Shown here: piece by piece, positions 7,555 to 16,943 of the stretch
Layout of the letters: every line of letters begins with the position of its first letter
Position numbering within the stretch: the stretch's first letter is position 1
Assembly (NCBI GenBank): GCA_902534685.1
Contig: CACAQP010000008.1
Span: forward strand, 1-33,212
DNA: 33,212 bases
Reading direction: 5' to 3'
From: an uncultured Prochlorococcus sp.
GTDB taxonomy: Bacteria; Cyanobacteriota; Cyanobacteriia; PCC-6307; Cyanobiaceae
Notes under the pieces: model-generated
Databases searched by the model: none
Told to the model about the DNA's origin: nothing
Seen by the model: only the letters and a program-made list of their open reading frames with translations
Position numbers and translations under genes: made by a program

Positions 7555-10130
7555 TGAAGAATTTGGAAACATTGCTAAAAGATTATGCAGATCACGTAGC
7601 TGAAAGAGCTGCCAAAGGTATACCTCCTTTACCTTTAAATGCTGAGCAAACCAATTATGTTACAAAATTATTGGAAGAAGGTAGTACTTATGATTCATCT
7701 TATTTACTTGATTTACTAATAAATAGAGTACCACCAGGAGTTGATGAGGCTGCCTATGTAAAAGCAAGCTGGCTTACGGCTATTGTTAATTCCGAAACAT
7801 CTTGCAAATCAATTAACCCCGAAAAGGCAATTGAAATCCTAGGAACAATGATAGGCGGATATAATGTAAATTCTTTGGTTGCAATACTTAAAGGAAAAAA
7901 TACTTTACTTGCTAAAAAAGCGGCAGAAGTTTTAAAAAATATTATTCTTGTTTACGACTCAGCTAATGAAATTTATGAATTATCTCAAAATAATATTTAT
8001 GCAAAAGAAGTTGTAAATAGTTGGGCAAATGCAGAATGGTTCAAAAATAAAAAAGTTCTTGAAAAAGAGATTACTTGTTTAGTATTTAAAGTTGACGGGG
8101 AGACGAATACAGACGACTTATCTCCCGCTGTACATGCAACCACACGCCCTGATATTCCATTGCACGCATTGGCTATGTTGGAATTCAAAAAACCGGATGG
8201 ACTAAAGATTCTTGATAATTTAAAAAAGCAAAATTTGCCAATAGCTTATGTTGGAGATGTTGTTGGGACAGGGAGTTCAAGAAAATCTGCTATTAACTCG
8301 CTCATTTGGCATATAGGCGAAGAAATCGCTTTTGTTCCAAACAAAAAAACAGGTGGAATAATAATTGGTAGCAAAATAGCTCCTATTTTCTTTAATACTG
8401 CACAAGATTCAGGAGCTTTACCCATTGAAGCTGATGTATCTAATATGAAAACAGGAGATATTATTAAAATATACCCTTATGAAGGTATTATTAAAAAAAT
8501 TGAAAAGAATTCAAATACTGAAGAATTAATAATAAGCAAATTCTGCTTGAATCCATCAACTCTTACTGATGAAATTCAAGCAGGCGGAAGAATTAATCTT
8601 ATGATTGGAAGATCTCTTACGGACAAAATTAGAAACAAATTAGATTATCAACCGAGTGAAATATTTGTCCGACCACAAAATCCAACCGAAAGTAATACGG
8701 GCTTTACTCAAGCTCAAAAAATAGTCGGCAAAGCATGCGGTTTAGATGGGGTAAGACCAGGAACGACCTGCGAGCCAATTATGACAACAGTTGGCAGTCA
8801 AGATACTACTGGCCCCATGACTAGAGATGAACTAAAAGAACTAGCTTGTTTAGGATTCACTGCAGATTTAGTGATGCAAAGTTTTTGTCATACAGCTGCG
8901 TATCCTAAACCAGTAGATCTAGTTACCCATAAAGAATTACCTGATTTTATATCTCAAAGAGGTGGAGTAGCTCTTAAGCCTGGAGACGGAATAATTCATA
9001 GCTGGCTTAACAGAATGCTTCTTCCTGATACTGTTGGCACAGGTGGAGATAGTCATACAAGATTTCCTCTTGGCATTTCATTTCCTGGAGGTTCTGGCAT
9101 TGTTGCCTTTGCAGCTGCAATAGGATCAATGCCACTAAATATGCCAGAATCTGTGCTGATTAGATTTAAAGGAGAATTATTGCCAGGAATCACTCTTAGA
9201 GATTTAGTAAATGCGATCCCTCTCTTCGCAATTAAAAAAGGACTTTTAACTGTAGAGAAAACAAATAAGAAAAATATATTTAACGGAAAAATTATGGAAA
9301 TTGAAGGATTACCAAACTTAAAACTTGAACAAGCTTTTGAACTCACTGATGCTACTGCAGAACGGTCATGCGCTGGTAGCACAATACTCTTATCCCAAGA
9401 AACTGTTCAAGAATACTTAAGAAGTAATATATGCCTACTAGAAAAAATGATTGAAAGCAATTATGAAGACACAAAATCTATTTCAAGAAGAATAAATGAT
9501 ATGAAAAATTGGCTACAAAAACCTTCATTAATCCAACCAGATACAAACGCTCAGTATGAAGAAATCATTGAAATTGATTTAGCAAAAGTAACACAACCTA
9601 TAGTTGCATGCCCTAATGATCCAGATAATGTAAAAGAAATCACTGATGTGGCAAATACAAATATTGACGAGGTTTTTATAGGTTCTTGCATGACAAATAT
9701 TGGCCATTACAGAGCAGCTGCAAAAGTTCTCGAGGGTGTAAAAAATTTAAAAGCAAAATTATGGATTTGTCCACCAACAAAAATGGATGAAGACACTCTA
9801 AAAGCTGAAGGCTACTATAAAATATTTGAAGATTGCGGTGCAAGATTAGAGTTGCCAGGCTGTTCTTTATGTATGGGGAATCAAGCTAGAGTAGATGAAG
9901 GATCTGTCGTATTTTCAACTAGTACAAGGAATTTTGACAATAGACTTGGTAAGAATGCGCAAGTATTTTTAGGTAGCGCTGAATTAGCGGCAGTTTGCGC
10001 ACTCCTTGGGAAAATACCTCAAGTAGAAGAATATCAGGATATTACTAAAAATAAAATTAAACCATATTCAGATGAACTTTATCGTTATCTTCAATTTGAT
10101 GAAATACACGATTTCAGTCTGTCAAAGTGA
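7554..10130 (+). CDS. acnB: Aconitate hydratase B
   Basis: Interconverts citrate and isocitrate through a [4Fe-4S] cluster. It is the AcnB architecture (swivel domain placed N-terminally after a HEAT-like domain), 858 residues against about 865 in E. coli. The HEAT-like region covers about residues 1-160, the swivel domain contains DGETNTDDLSPA and VGDVVGTGSSRKSAINSL, and the catalytic domains carry GTVGTGGDSHTRFPLGISFP-like and DATAERSCAGS blocks. Cluster ligands are Cys712 (GSCMTNIGH) and Cys770/Cys773 (GCSLCMGN), in register with E. coli C710/C769/C772. In picocyanobacteria, aconitase feeds isocitrate dehydrogenase to make 2-oxoglutarate for ammonium assimilation. AcnB apo-proteins can bind mRNA in enterobacteria; nothing here shows that. 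A ClC gene follows after 9 bp. Confidence 0.97.
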   Translation: MKNLETLLKDYADHVAERAAKGIPPLPLNAEQTNYVTKLLEEGSTYDSSYLLDLLINRVPPGVDEAAYVKASWLTAIVNSETSCKSINPEKAIEILGTMIGGYNVNSLVAILKGKNTLLAKKAAEVLKNIILVYDSANEIYELSQNNIYAKEVVNSWANAEWFKNKKVLEKEITCLVFKVDGETNTDDLSPAVHATTRPDIPLHALAMLEFKKPDGLKILDNLKKQNLPIAYVGDVVGTGSSRKSAINSLIWHIGEEIAFVPNKKTGGIIIGSKIAPIFFNTAQDSGALPIEADVSNMKTGDIIKIYPYEGIIKKIEKNSNTEELIISKFCLNPSTLTDEIQAGGRINLMIGRSLTDKIRNKLDYQPSEIFVRPQNPTESNTGFTQAQKIVGKACGLDGVRPGTTCEPIMTTVGSQDTTGPMTRDELKELACLGFTADLVMQSFCHTAAYPKPVDLVTHKELPDFISQRGGVALKPGDGIIHSWLNRMLLPDTVGTGGDSHTRFPLGISFPGGSGIVAFAAAIGSMPLNMPESVLIRFKGELLPGITLRDLVNAIPLFAIKKGLLTVEKTNKKNIFNGKIMEIEGLPNLKLEQAFELTDATAERSCAGSTILLSQETVQEYLRSNICLLEKMIESNYEDTKSISRRINDMKNWLQKPSLIQPDTNAQYEEIIEIDLAKVTQPIVACPNDPDNVKEITDVANTNIDEVFIGSCMTNIGHYRAAAKVLEGVKNLKAKLWICPPTKMDEDTLKAEGYYKIFEDCGARLELPGCSLCMGNQARVDEGSVVFSTSTRNFDNRLGKNAQVFLGSAELAAVCALLGKIPQVEEYQDITKNKIKPYSDELYRYLQFDEIHDFSLSK

Positions 10131-10139
10131 TCATGGATT

Positions 10140-11498
10140 ATGCCAAACAACATAAAAGAAAATATTCAAAAAACAAGCAATAATACTTCACGCAGCATCA
10201 AAAAACTATTAAAACAAAGATCTCTAGTCGTTGCATTATCTCTGTTATTAACTGGTTTAGGGGCTTCAATTACAAGCATCTTTTTTAAAACTGGAATCTA
10301 CTTTATTAACAATTGGAGATTGGCACTATTAGACCAATTCCCATCTATAGCAGTATTACCAATTTTTGGAGCCACAGGAGGAGCCATTGCGGGGTATTTG
10401 ATCAAAAATTTTGCGCCAGCTGCAAAAGGTTCAGGTGTTAGTCAAATTATGGGTTTCTTAAGACATAAAAAAGTGCCAATGAATATAAAAGTAGGATTAG
10501 TAAAGCTCATATCCGGAATTATTGCAATTGGCAGTGGATTCCCTTTAGGTCCAGAAGGTCCGTCGGTTCAAATGGGAGGATCAGTTGCGTGGCAAATGGC
10601 TAAATGGCTCAAAGCTCCTACAGCCTTTAGAAGAATAATAGTTGCAGCAGGTGGTGGTGCTGGAATAGCTGCAGTTTTTAGTGCTCCATTAGGAGGCTTT
10701 GTTTACGCAATAGAGGAGTTATTAAACTCTGCTAGACCAGTCATTTTGCTATTAGTAGTAATTACAACTTTCATAGCAGATTCGTCTGCTGATATTATTC
10801 AAGCCCTAGGTTTAGATCCTAAAGCAGGTGGCTTTGATTTTAACATGGGATTTTTGATTCAAAAAGAATATGACCCATCAGTTTTTTTCTTACCTGTAGA
10901 TTTTATTTACCTAGTTTTACTAGGAATAATTATTGGGGTTTTCGCAGAATTATACAGTAGGTATGTTTTGTTAATGCAAAATCTTGGGAAAAAGTGGTAT
11001 AAAAATAAATTTGTTTTAAAAATGAGTATTTGTGGACTTGTTTTAGGAAGTATTTATTCTTTTTTGCCCGGTACTTTTCATAATTTAGATGAATTACAGA
11101 AAATAATAGCTGAGAAAAATACCAGTATTGGAATTGCATTATTAGCAGTTCTAGTATTATTTATAACTACAGGTTTAGCCGCAGCATCTGGAGCTCCAGG
11201 AGGATTGTTCTATCCAATGCTTACTTTAGGAGGTTCAATCGGACTAATAATGGGTAGCTGGGTAGAAATTGCAACAGGACATGCACCTAGTACATACATT
11301 TTTGCTGGGATGGGGGCTTTCGTTGCAGGATGTTCGAGAACTCCTATAACAGCAATGTTTTTAGCTTTTGCCTTAACAAAAAATTTATTAATAATGAAAC
11401 CTGTCTTAATAAGTTGCATCGCCAGTTTTTTGATAGCAAGAGCTTTTAATGAAGAATCAATATATGAAAGACAAATACAAATAGAATTAGAAGACTAA
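10140..11498 (+). CDS. ClC-family Cl-/H+ antiporter
   Basis: A 452-residue polytopic membrane protein of the ClC family. The ion-pathway motifs are present: GSGVSQIMGFL (the GSGIP-like block, about residues 98-108), GSGFPLGPEGPSVQMGG with the gating glutamate at position 139, and GAPGGLFYPMLTLGG near residue 350. The internal proton glutamate of exchangers is conserved in YAIEELL (Glu192-Glu193, the second matching E. coli Glu203), so a coupled antiporter is more likely than a passive channel. There is no cytoplasmic CBS domain pair, which fits bacterial exchangers. It starts 9 bp after acnB and is probably co-transcribed with it, though no functional link is obvious. Its end faces purU, 10 bp away. 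Confidence 0.92.
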   Translation: MPNNIKENIQKTSNNTSRSIKKLLKQRSLVVALSLLLTGLGASITSIFFKTGIYFINNWRLALLDQFPSIAVLPIFGATGGAIAGYLIKNFAPAAKGSGVSQIMGFLRHKKVPMNIKVGLVKLISGIIAIGSGFPLGPEGPSVQMGGSVAWQMAKWLKAPTAFRRIIVAAGGGAGIAAVFSAPLGGFVYAIEELLNSARPVILLLVVITTFIADSSADIIQALGLDPKAGGFDFNMGFLIQKEYDPSVFFLPVDFIYLVLLGIIIGVFAELYSRYVLLMQNLGKKWYKNKFVLKMSICGLVLGSIYSFLPGTFHNLDELQKIIAEKNTSIGIALLAVLVLFITTGLAAASGAPGGLFYPMLTLGGSIGLIMGSWVEIATGHAPSTYIFAGMGAFVAGCSRTPITAMFLAFALTKNLLIMKPVLISCIASFLIARAFNEESIYERQIQIELED

Positions 11499-11508
11499 GA
11501 AATTATTT

Positions 11509-12363
11509 TCAATCAAAAACAGCAGTTTTGCTGTTATAAACAAATACTTGATGATTTAAATGTAATCTAACTGCTCTTGCAAGAGCAATTCTCTCAATAT
11601 CTCTTCCTTTTCTAATCAAATCATCAACTTCATCCCTATGACTTACATTAACTGTGCATTGCTCTATTATCGGACCTTCATCAAGATCCGCAGTAACATA
11701 ATGGGCAGTGGCACCAATTAATTTTACGCCCCTTTTCCAAGCGCGATGATATGGTTGCGCCCCCTTAAATGCAGGTAAGAAAGAATGATGAATATTTATT
11801 ATTGAAGAAAACTGTTTTAAAAAAGAATCACTTAAAATTTGCATATATTTAGCTAATATAACTAGATCAATTTGATATTCTTTAAGTAAATTTAAAAATT
11901 GATTTTCAACATCAGATTTATCAATACTAAAAGTATCAATATGGACAAATTTTGCATTAAAATCGGTTGCAATATTTTCAAGATCAGAATGATTTGAGAT
12001 TATCAAAGGCACTTTCATTTTGAGTTCACCATTTCTTACTCGCCAGAGTAAATCAATCAAACAATGATTTTGTTTGCTAACAAAAATAGCAACATTTGGA
12101 ATCTCATCAGAATAATTTACACTAAATTTTCCATTTACTTTATCTGCAATTTTTTCAAATTCGTTATAAATTTTATCTCTATTAAAAAATGAATTTTTAC
12201 TATTCCATTCAATGCGACTAAGAAACAAACCCGCATCTTGATCTGTATGATGGTCAGAATGCTTTATATTGCCACCATAATTTGAAATCCAACTTGTAAG
12301 TAAACTTACAAGACCAGGACGATCGGGGCAAACAATTTTGAATATAATTGAAGGATGTTCCAA
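11509..12363 (-). CDS. purU: Formyltetrahydrofolate deformylase
   Basis: Hydrolyses 10-formyl-THF to formate and THF, supplying formate to purine synthesis and balancing one-carbon pools. The 284 residues contain an N-terminal ACT domain (IIFKIVCPDRPGLVSLLTSWI, residues 6-26; NIKHSDHHTDQDAGLFLSRIEW) and a C-terminal formyltransferase-fold hydrolase with the catalytic Asn-His-Asp set: INIHHSFLPAFKGAQPYHRAW (Asn and His) and ATAHYVTADLDEGPIIEQ (Asp). PurU in E. coli is regulated by Met/Gly through the ACT domain; the ACT domain here is consistent with that. It converges on the ClC gene and is divergent from an FAD oxidase gene 49 bp away. Confidence 0.94.
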   Translation of the reverse strand: MEHPSIIFKIVCPDRPGLVSLLTSWISNYGGNIKHSDHHTDQDAGLFLSRIEWNSKNSFFNRDKIYNEFEKIADKVNGKFSVNYSDEIPNVAIFVSKQNHCLIDLLWRVRNGELKMKVPLIISNHSDLENIATDFNAKFVHIDTFSIDKSDVENQFLNLLKEYQIDLVILAKYMQILSDSFLKQFSSIINIHHSFLPAFKGAQPYHRAWKRGVKLIGATAHYVTADLDEGPIIEQCTVNVSHRDEVDDLIRKGRDIERIALARAVRLHLNHQVFVYNSKTAVFD

Positions 12364-12412
12364 AAAATCTTTAAACTATTAAGTCAAATAAGCAAGTATA
12401 TCTAATATATCA

Positions 12413-13495
12413 ATGAAAAGCTTAAAAGAAAATTTTCAAAAAGCACACATAGTTATAATTGGATCAGGGATTATTGGAAAATTTAACGCCTTAGAATTAT
12501 CAGAATTAGGATTCCAAGTAACGATAATAGATCCATTTGCACTCCAAAATAGTAGCTATGCAGCTTTAGGCTTACTAATGGGTAATATGTATCAAAAAAG
12601 AAAAGGTAGAAGTTGGGATCTCAGGAAACAAAGCATTGAATTATGGCCACAATGGATTACATTCCTACAAAAATTTAATAGTGAATTATATATCGAAAAA
12701 CCATTAATACAACTAACTACTAATGAAGAAAAATTTAAAAAATTAGAGAAATTTATTTATAAAATTAATGATCAAAACTTACAAATTTTAGAAAAAGAGT
12801 CAATATTTATCAAGAATATAAATAAAGTCTTCCAAACACAAAATATAAAAGGAATTATCTCATTCAAAGATGGAAGAATAAATGCTAAATCGTTACTCGA
12901 GACATTAAATAAATATCTAAAAAGTAAAAAAATAAATTTTTTAGATGAAGAAATAATAAAAATCAGAAAATCAAACAATCAATGGATTTCTACAACAAGA
13001 AATAACGAAAACATCAAATCTGATATGGTTATTATGTGCAATTCACTTAAAGCATTTGATTTAATAGATGGCATATCTCACAACATCACATTAAGGCCTG
13101 TTTTGGGTCAAGCGATGGAAATTGATATAAATGATGAAGAGGTTGATTTATTATCGCTTCCTAAACAATTCAGTATAAATGGTAAAAATATAATTCTAAA
13201 ATCAAAACATAAGCTAATTATTGGATCAACTGACGAATATAGTACCAAGCCGGGAGAAAATACATTCGAAAAACTCACAAATTTTCTAGATAAAAAACCA
13301 AATTGGCTTTCAAATAGTCGAGTCACAAAAAAGTGGTTTGGAGTAAGGTCTAGGCCTGAAGGTGAACCGTCACCAATAATGAAACATTTGAGAGATGGTC
13401 TAATTATATGTACAGGTTTTTATAAAAATGGTATTTTGCTTGCGCCAGCATGTTCAAAATGGGTTGCTAATGAAATTAAAAATTACTTTTCCTAA
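12413..13495 (+). CDS. FAD-dependent amine oxidase of the DAO family (ThiO/glycine oxidase-like)
   Basis: A 360-residue single-domain flavoprotein. The N-terminal Rossmann fold is clear: [22 protein letters not shown] (about residues 12-33, GxGxxG) ending in the acidic TIID that binds the FAD adenosine ribose. The C-terminal [13 protein letters not shown] and [20 protein letters not shown] match the second FAD-binding block of DAO-family proteins. Size and pattern best fit ThiO glycine oxidase, which makes dehydroglycine for the thiamine thiazole ring, but no other thiamine gene lies nearby, and a D-amino-acid dehydrogenase-like role is possible. It is divergent from purU, and its TAA overlaps the convergent dnaK stop by 4 bp. 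Codon use is the same AT-rich style as its neighbours. Confidence 0.78.
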   Translation: MKSLKENFQKAHIVIIGSGIIGKFNALELSELGFQVTIIDPFALQNSSYAALGLLMGNMYQKRKGRSWDLRKQSIELWPQWITFLQKFNSELYIEKPLIQLTTNEEKFKKLEKFIYKINDQNLQILEKESIFIKNINKVFQTQNIKGIISFKDGRINAKSLLETLNKYLKSKKINFLDEEIIKIRKSNNQWISTTRNNENIKSDMVIMCNSLKAFDLIDGISHNITLRPVLGQAMEIDINDEEVDLLSLPKQFSINGKNIILKSKHKLIIGSTDEYSTKPGENTFEKLTNFLDKKPNWLSNSRVTKKWFGVRSRPEGEPSPIMKHLRDGLIICTGFYKNGILLAPACSKWVANEIKNYFS

Positions 13496-15399
13496 TCCTT
13501 TGATTCAGTAAAGTCTGCATCAATCACATCATCTCCACCTTTATCCTTTGATTCAGTCTGATCAGACCCACTCTCTGAACCAGGTGCTGGAGGCTGATTA
13601 CCTGGTTGCTGATAAACAGATGAACCGACTGCATAGAGTTCTTGTTGAAGCTCTTCAAGAAGTTTTTTCATTGATTCATAGTCTTCTTTTGAGGTTGCCT
13701 CTTTTAAAGCATTGCTTTTTTCTTCAACCTTAGACTTTGCTGCAGCGTCAATTTTATCTCCCAATTCACCAAGTTGCTTTTCTGTCTGATATACAAGTGT
13801 CTCAGCTTGGTTCTTTAAATCAATTTTTTCTCTTTTTTCTTTATCTGCTGATGCATTTGATTCTGCATCTTTAACCATTTTTTCAACCTCATTATCAGAT
13901 AAAGTAGAAGCGCCAGTGATAGAGATACTTTGCTCTTTACCACTACCTTTATCTTTAGCTGTAACACTAAGGATACCGTTTGCATCTATATCAAATGTCA
14001 CTTCAATTTGAGGCACTCCTCTTGGTGCTGATGGAATACCATCTAATCTAAAAGTTCCTAAACTTTTATTATCAGATGCCATTTCTCTTTCACCCTGTAA
14101 TACATGTATTTCTACGTTGGTTTGTCCGTCTACTGCAGTTGAATATGTCTCAGATTTCTTCGTAGGAACTGTAGTATTTCTATTTATCATTTTTGTCATA
14201 ACCCCACCTAAAGTTTCTACACCTAAAGAAAGTGGAGTAACATCAAGCAACAATATATCCTTAACTTCACCTGCTAGAACCCCTCCTTGAATAGCTGCTC
14301 CAACCGCGACTACTTCATCAGGATTAACAGTTTGATTTGGTTCCTTACCTATTATTTTTTTAACTAAATCTAAAACTGCAGGTATCCTGGATGAACCTCC
14401 TACCATAACAACTTCATCAATTTCACTAGTTGAAATTTTTGCATCACTTATAGCTCTCTCAACTGGGGTTTTGCACCTATCAATTAAAGAAGCTGCTAAT
14501 TCCTCAAATTTTGCTCTAGTTAGGTTTAAATCCAAATGTTTTGGACCTTCTGGAGTCGCCGTGATAAATGGCAAATTGATTTCACTTTGCGTAGCATTTG
14601 AAAGCTCAATTTTTGCTTTTTCTGCTGCTTCAGTAAGTCGTTGTAAAGCCTGCTTATCTTGTCTAAGGTCAATTCCCTCATTTGCTTTAAAAATACTTGC
14701 TAAATGATCTACGATACATCTATCAAAATCATCACCACCTAAGTGTGTATCTCCAGATGTAGATAGAACTTCAGTTACTCCATCACCAGCTTCAATAACT
14801 GAGACATCAAATGTTCCTCCCCCTAAATCAAATACAAGAATTTTTTCATTTTCTTTATCCAAACCATATGCTAAAGCTGCAGCGGTTGGTTCATTGACAA
14901 TTCTGAGAACTTCTAAACCTGCAATCTTTCCTGCATCTTTAGTGGCCTGTCTCTGAGAATCATTAAAATAAGCTGGAACAGTAATTACAGCCTGCATAAC
15001 TTTTTCACCAAGATATTTTCCCGCATCATCTGCTAACTTCCTCAAAACTTGAGAACTTACCTCTTCAGGAGAAAATTGCTTATCTAAAATAGGACATTTT
15101 AATTTGACACTAGAACCAGATTTTTCAACAGAATAACTAACTTCTTTAGATTCTTCATTAACTTCATCAACTCTTCTACCAACAAAACGCTTTGCAGAAT
15201 AAAAAGTGTTTTCAGGATTCATAACAGCTTGTCTTTTTGCGATTTGTCCAACAAGCTGATCTTGATTTTTTGTATATGCAACAACTGATGGAGTAGTTCT
15301 GAAACCCTCAGCATTTGCTATTACAGTAGGTTTACCACCTTCCATTACAGCGACACAACTATTAGTTGTTCCTAAATCGATTCCTACAACCTTACCCAT
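13492..15399 (-). CDS. dnaK: Molecular chaperone DnaK (Hsp70)
   Basis: The 635-residue chaperone has the ATPase domain ([18 protein letters not shown] at residues 4-21, [56 protein letters not shown]), the linker [13 protein letters not shown], the peptide-binding domain and a helical lid. The C-terminus ends in an acidic tail with DDVIDADF followed by TESKD, unlike the plain EEVD-like end of other types. I start it at ATG 15397-15399 ([10 protein letters not shown]), the family's normal N-terminus; an in-frame ATG at 15427-15429 would add ten residues ([10 protein letters not shown]) and cannot be excluded. Neither dnaJ nor grpE is adjacent, and no CIRCE element is visible upstream, so this is a stand-alone dnaK. 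Confidence 0.96.
   Translation of the reverse strand: MGKVVGIDLGTTNSCVAVMEGGKPTVIANAEGFRTTPSVVAYTKNQDQLVGQIAKRQAVMNPENTFYSAKRFVGRRVDEVNEESKEVSYSVEKSGSSVKLKCPILDKQFSPEEVSSQVLRKLADDAGKYLGEKVMQAVITVPAYFNDSQRQATKDAGKIAGLEVLRIVNEPTAAALAYGLDKENEKILVFDLGGGTFDVSVIEAGDGVTEVLSTSGDTHLGGDDFDRCIVDHLASIFKANEGIDLRQDKQALQRLTEAAEKAKIELSNATQSEINLPFITATPEGPKHLDLNLTRAKFEELAASLIDRCKTPVERAISDAKISTSEIDEVVMVGGSSRIPAVLDLVKKIIGKEPNQTVNPDEVVAVGAAIQGGVLAGEVKDILLLDVTPLSLGVETLGGVMTKMINRNTTVPTKKSETYSTAVDGQTNVEIHVLQGEREMASDNKSLGTFRLDGIPSAPRGVPQIEVTFDIDANGILSVTAKDKGSGKEQSISITGASTLSDNEVEKMVKDAESNASADKEKREKIDLKNQAETLVYQTEKQLGELGDKIDAAAKSKVEEKSNALKEATSKEDYESMKKLLEELQQELYAVGSSVYQQPGNQPPAPGSESGSDQTESKDKGGDDVIDADFTESKD
13495..13557. 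repeat. 15-bp direct repeat in the dnaK tail
   Basis: ATCCTTTGATTCAGT occurs at 13495-13509 and 13543-13557, encoding TESKD twice on the minus strand, once at the very end of DnaK and once before [11 protein letters not shown]. The outer copy begins at the last base of the FAD-oxidase stop codon. It looks like a small duplication that extended the disordered tail. Confidence 0.6.
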
Positions 15400-15515
15400 G
15401 GGTAAATTCTCATATTTGATATTCTCCATAATCGGTCATCGGCGTCATTATTGTTACTTAAAGACGGGGTGTGGTTCCCGAACAGATTTTTATTTTTTAA
15501 GGAAAAATTCTAAAC

Positions 15516-16376
15516 ATGATTTCAAGTAAGACATCTTTTATTGCATTAATCGGCGATCCAGTAAGCCATTCCTTGTCACCAATTATGCAAAATGCTGCCC
15601 TGCAATATTTAGGCCTAGATTTAATTTATATTGCTATACCTTGCAAAGATAAAGATCTAGAATTAGTTTTGAATTCTTTGAAAAAAATTAATTGCAAAGG
15701 TTTAAATATTACAATCCCCCATAAAGAAAAAGTATTTAAACTATGTAGTGAAATTTCACCTATTGCAAGCAAACTGAAAGCAATTAATACTCTAAAATTA
15801 AATTCTGAAAAAGAATGGAGCGCAACTAATACAGATGTGGAAGGATTTATTTATCCGTTAAAAAAATTAAACTTAACAAAAAAGCAAGCGATAGTCCTTG
15901 GCTCCGGTGGTGCAGCAAGATCTGTAATTCAAGGATTAATAAATTTAAATCTTTCAAGGATTACAGTAATATCAAGGAATAAATCGTCACTAGATGAATT
16001 AATAAAAAATTTTAAAAATCAAATTGGACTTCAAGCTTTATTAAATAATGATAATCAAGCTCAAAATTTAATTGAAGAAGCAGATTTAATTGTAAATACA
16101 ACCCCGGTAGGGATGAAAATTGCTAAAGATGAAATCAATGTATTGCCATATGGAGAATCTTTTTGGAGGTCTCTTAACTCAAAAACAATTGTTTATGATT
16201 TAATTTACAATCCTGCTCCAACTCGTCTATTAAAATTAAGCGCCAATAAAGGATGCATGACTATCGATGGATTGCAAATGCTTGTTGCTCAAGGATTAAA
16301 ATCATTATCATTTTGGACTAATGGCTTAGAAGTACCTTTTCATATTATGAATGATGCACTCAAAAATTATCTTTAA
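15516..16376 (+). CDS. aroE: Shikimate dehydrogenase (NADP+)
   Basis: Reduces 3-dehydroshikimate to shikimate. The 286 residues have the standard AroE form: substrate domain with IGDPVSHSLSPIMQN (residues 12-26) and GLNITIPHKE containing catalytic Lys70, then TNTDVEGF with the paired Asp107, then an NADP Rossmann domain with VLGSGGAARSVIQGL (about 127-141) and an SRN strand end where the 2'-phosphate binds, VNTTPVGM, and the C-terminal DGLQMLVAQGLKSLSFWTN. The start ATG is preceded by AAGGA about a dozen bases upstream, a weak SD. It lies divergent to dnaK across 116 bp that include an unusually GC-rich patch (about 15461-15482). rpsF follows after 105 bp. Confidence 0.95.
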   Translation: MISSKTSFIALIGDPVSHSLSPIMQNAALQYLGLDLIYIAIPCKDKDLELVLNSLKKINCKGLNITIPHKEKVFKLCSEISPIASKLKAINTLKLNSEKEWSATNTDVEGFIYPLKKLNLTKKQAIVLGSGGAARSVIQGLINLNLSRITVISRNKSSLDELIKNFKNQIGLQALLNNDNQAQNLIEEADLIVNTTPVGMKIAKDEINVLPYGESFWRSLNSKTIVYDLIYNPAPTRLLKLSANKGCMTIDGLQMLVAQGLKSLSFWTNGLEVPFHIMNDALKNYL

Positions 16377-16406
16377 AATAGAAAATGCTTATTTTCAAGG
16401 AAATAC

Positions 16407-16418
16407 ACATCATGATGT
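16407..16418. repeat. Perfect 12-bp palindrome upstream of rpsF
   Basis: ACATCATGATGT is a perfect dyad 63 bp before the rpsF ATG and 30 bp after the aroE stop. It could be an operator half-site pair or part of the leader; no matching second copy was noticed in the window. A 12-bp palindrome can also occur by chance. Confidence 0.3.
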
Positions 16419-16428
16419 ATCGTTAAAT

Positions 16429-16485
16429 ATGAACAGACGCTCATCACATCAATTTATGAGCCAAAGACCTCGTCTGAAATTATGA
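16429..16485 (+). CDS. Possible 18-codon Arg-rich leader ORF overlapping the rpsF start
   Basis: ATG 16429-16431 opens [18 protein letters not shown], and its TGA (16483-16485) overlaps the rpsF ATG in an ATGA junction. There is no SD before either start. The ORF also spans an inverted-repeat structure. Four of 18 residues are Arg. It may be a translated leader that couples to rpsF or a chance frame; conservation would decide. Confidence 0.25.
   Translation: MNRRSSHQFMSQRPRLKL
16434..16476 (+). promoter_or_regulatory. rpsF: Predicted stem structure in the rpsF 5' leader
   Basis: CAGACG (16434-16439) pairs with CGTCTG (16471-16476), closing 5 bases before the rpsF ATG. Inside it CTCAT (16440-16444) pairs with ATGAG (16456-16460), leaving an 11-base loop and an asymmetric 3' bulge CCAAAGACCT. 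Leader RNAs bound by the S6:S18 complex in other bacteria are hairpins with a 3' bulge bearing CCG; here the bulge reads CCA, so the match is only in layout. Autoregulation of rpsF is an inference. Confidence 0.35.
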
Positions 16486-16943
16486 ACGATCAACAATCTT
16501 ATTACGAAACCATGTACATCCTTCGCCCAGATATTGCGGAAGATGAAGTAACTAACCACATTGATAAATACAACAAGCTCTTAGAAGAATTTGGCGGTAC
16601 CATCCTCGATAGTCAAATGAGGGGCAAAAGAAGATTAGCCTACCAAATATCAAAACATAGAGAAGGTATTTACGTCCAACTCAGTCATCAAGGGGATGGA
16701 CAACATATTTTCAAAATTGAAAAAGCAATGAGACTTGGTGAAGATGTTATAAGATATATGACCGTTAAACAGGAAGGACCTTTGCCAACTCCAAGACCTT
16801 CTACTAAAAGGTCAACTCAAGAAGATGCTAAAGAGAATCCAGAAACTAAAGTTGAATCTAAGGAAAAAAAACCACTAGTGATCGAAGATGATTCAACTTC
16901 GAGAAAAGATGATACTGCAAGAAAAGAAAATGCAGAATCTTAA
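16482..16943 (+). CDS. rpsF: 30S ribosomal protein S6
   Basis: S6 binds S18 and 16S rRNA in the platform of the small subunit. The core is typical: [17 protein letters not shown] (residues 7-23), [36 protein letters not shown] and [15 protein letters not shown]-like strand ([15 protein letters not shown]). The core ends near residue 100; about 50 further residues form a low-complexity Lys/Glu/Ser/Thr tail, making it longer (153) than the ~100-residue core. No SD is seen. In many bacteria rpsF is followed by ssb and rpsR; here it stands alone and ends one base before the convergent argG stop. Confidence 0.95.
   Translation: MNDQQSYYETMYILRPDIAEDEVTNHIDKYNKLLEEFGGTILDSQMRGKRRLAYQISKHREGIYVQLSHQGDGQHIFKIEKAMRLGEDVIRYMTVKQEGPLPTPRPSTKRSTQEDAKENPETKVESKEKKPLVIEDDSTSRKDDTARKENAES

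Noticed and set aside
13548-14707. Two + strand ORFs within dnaK (13548-13733 and 14471-14707)
   Set aside because: Antisense shadows of a highly conserved coding sequence.
15400-15515. CIRCE element upstream of dnaK
   Set aside because: No TTAGCACTC-N9-GAGTGCTAA-like dyad in the gap.
16434-16476. A clear S6:S18-binding leader motif
   Set aside because: The layout resembles it, but the expected CCG in the 3' bulge reads CCA, so it is kept only as a structured leader.
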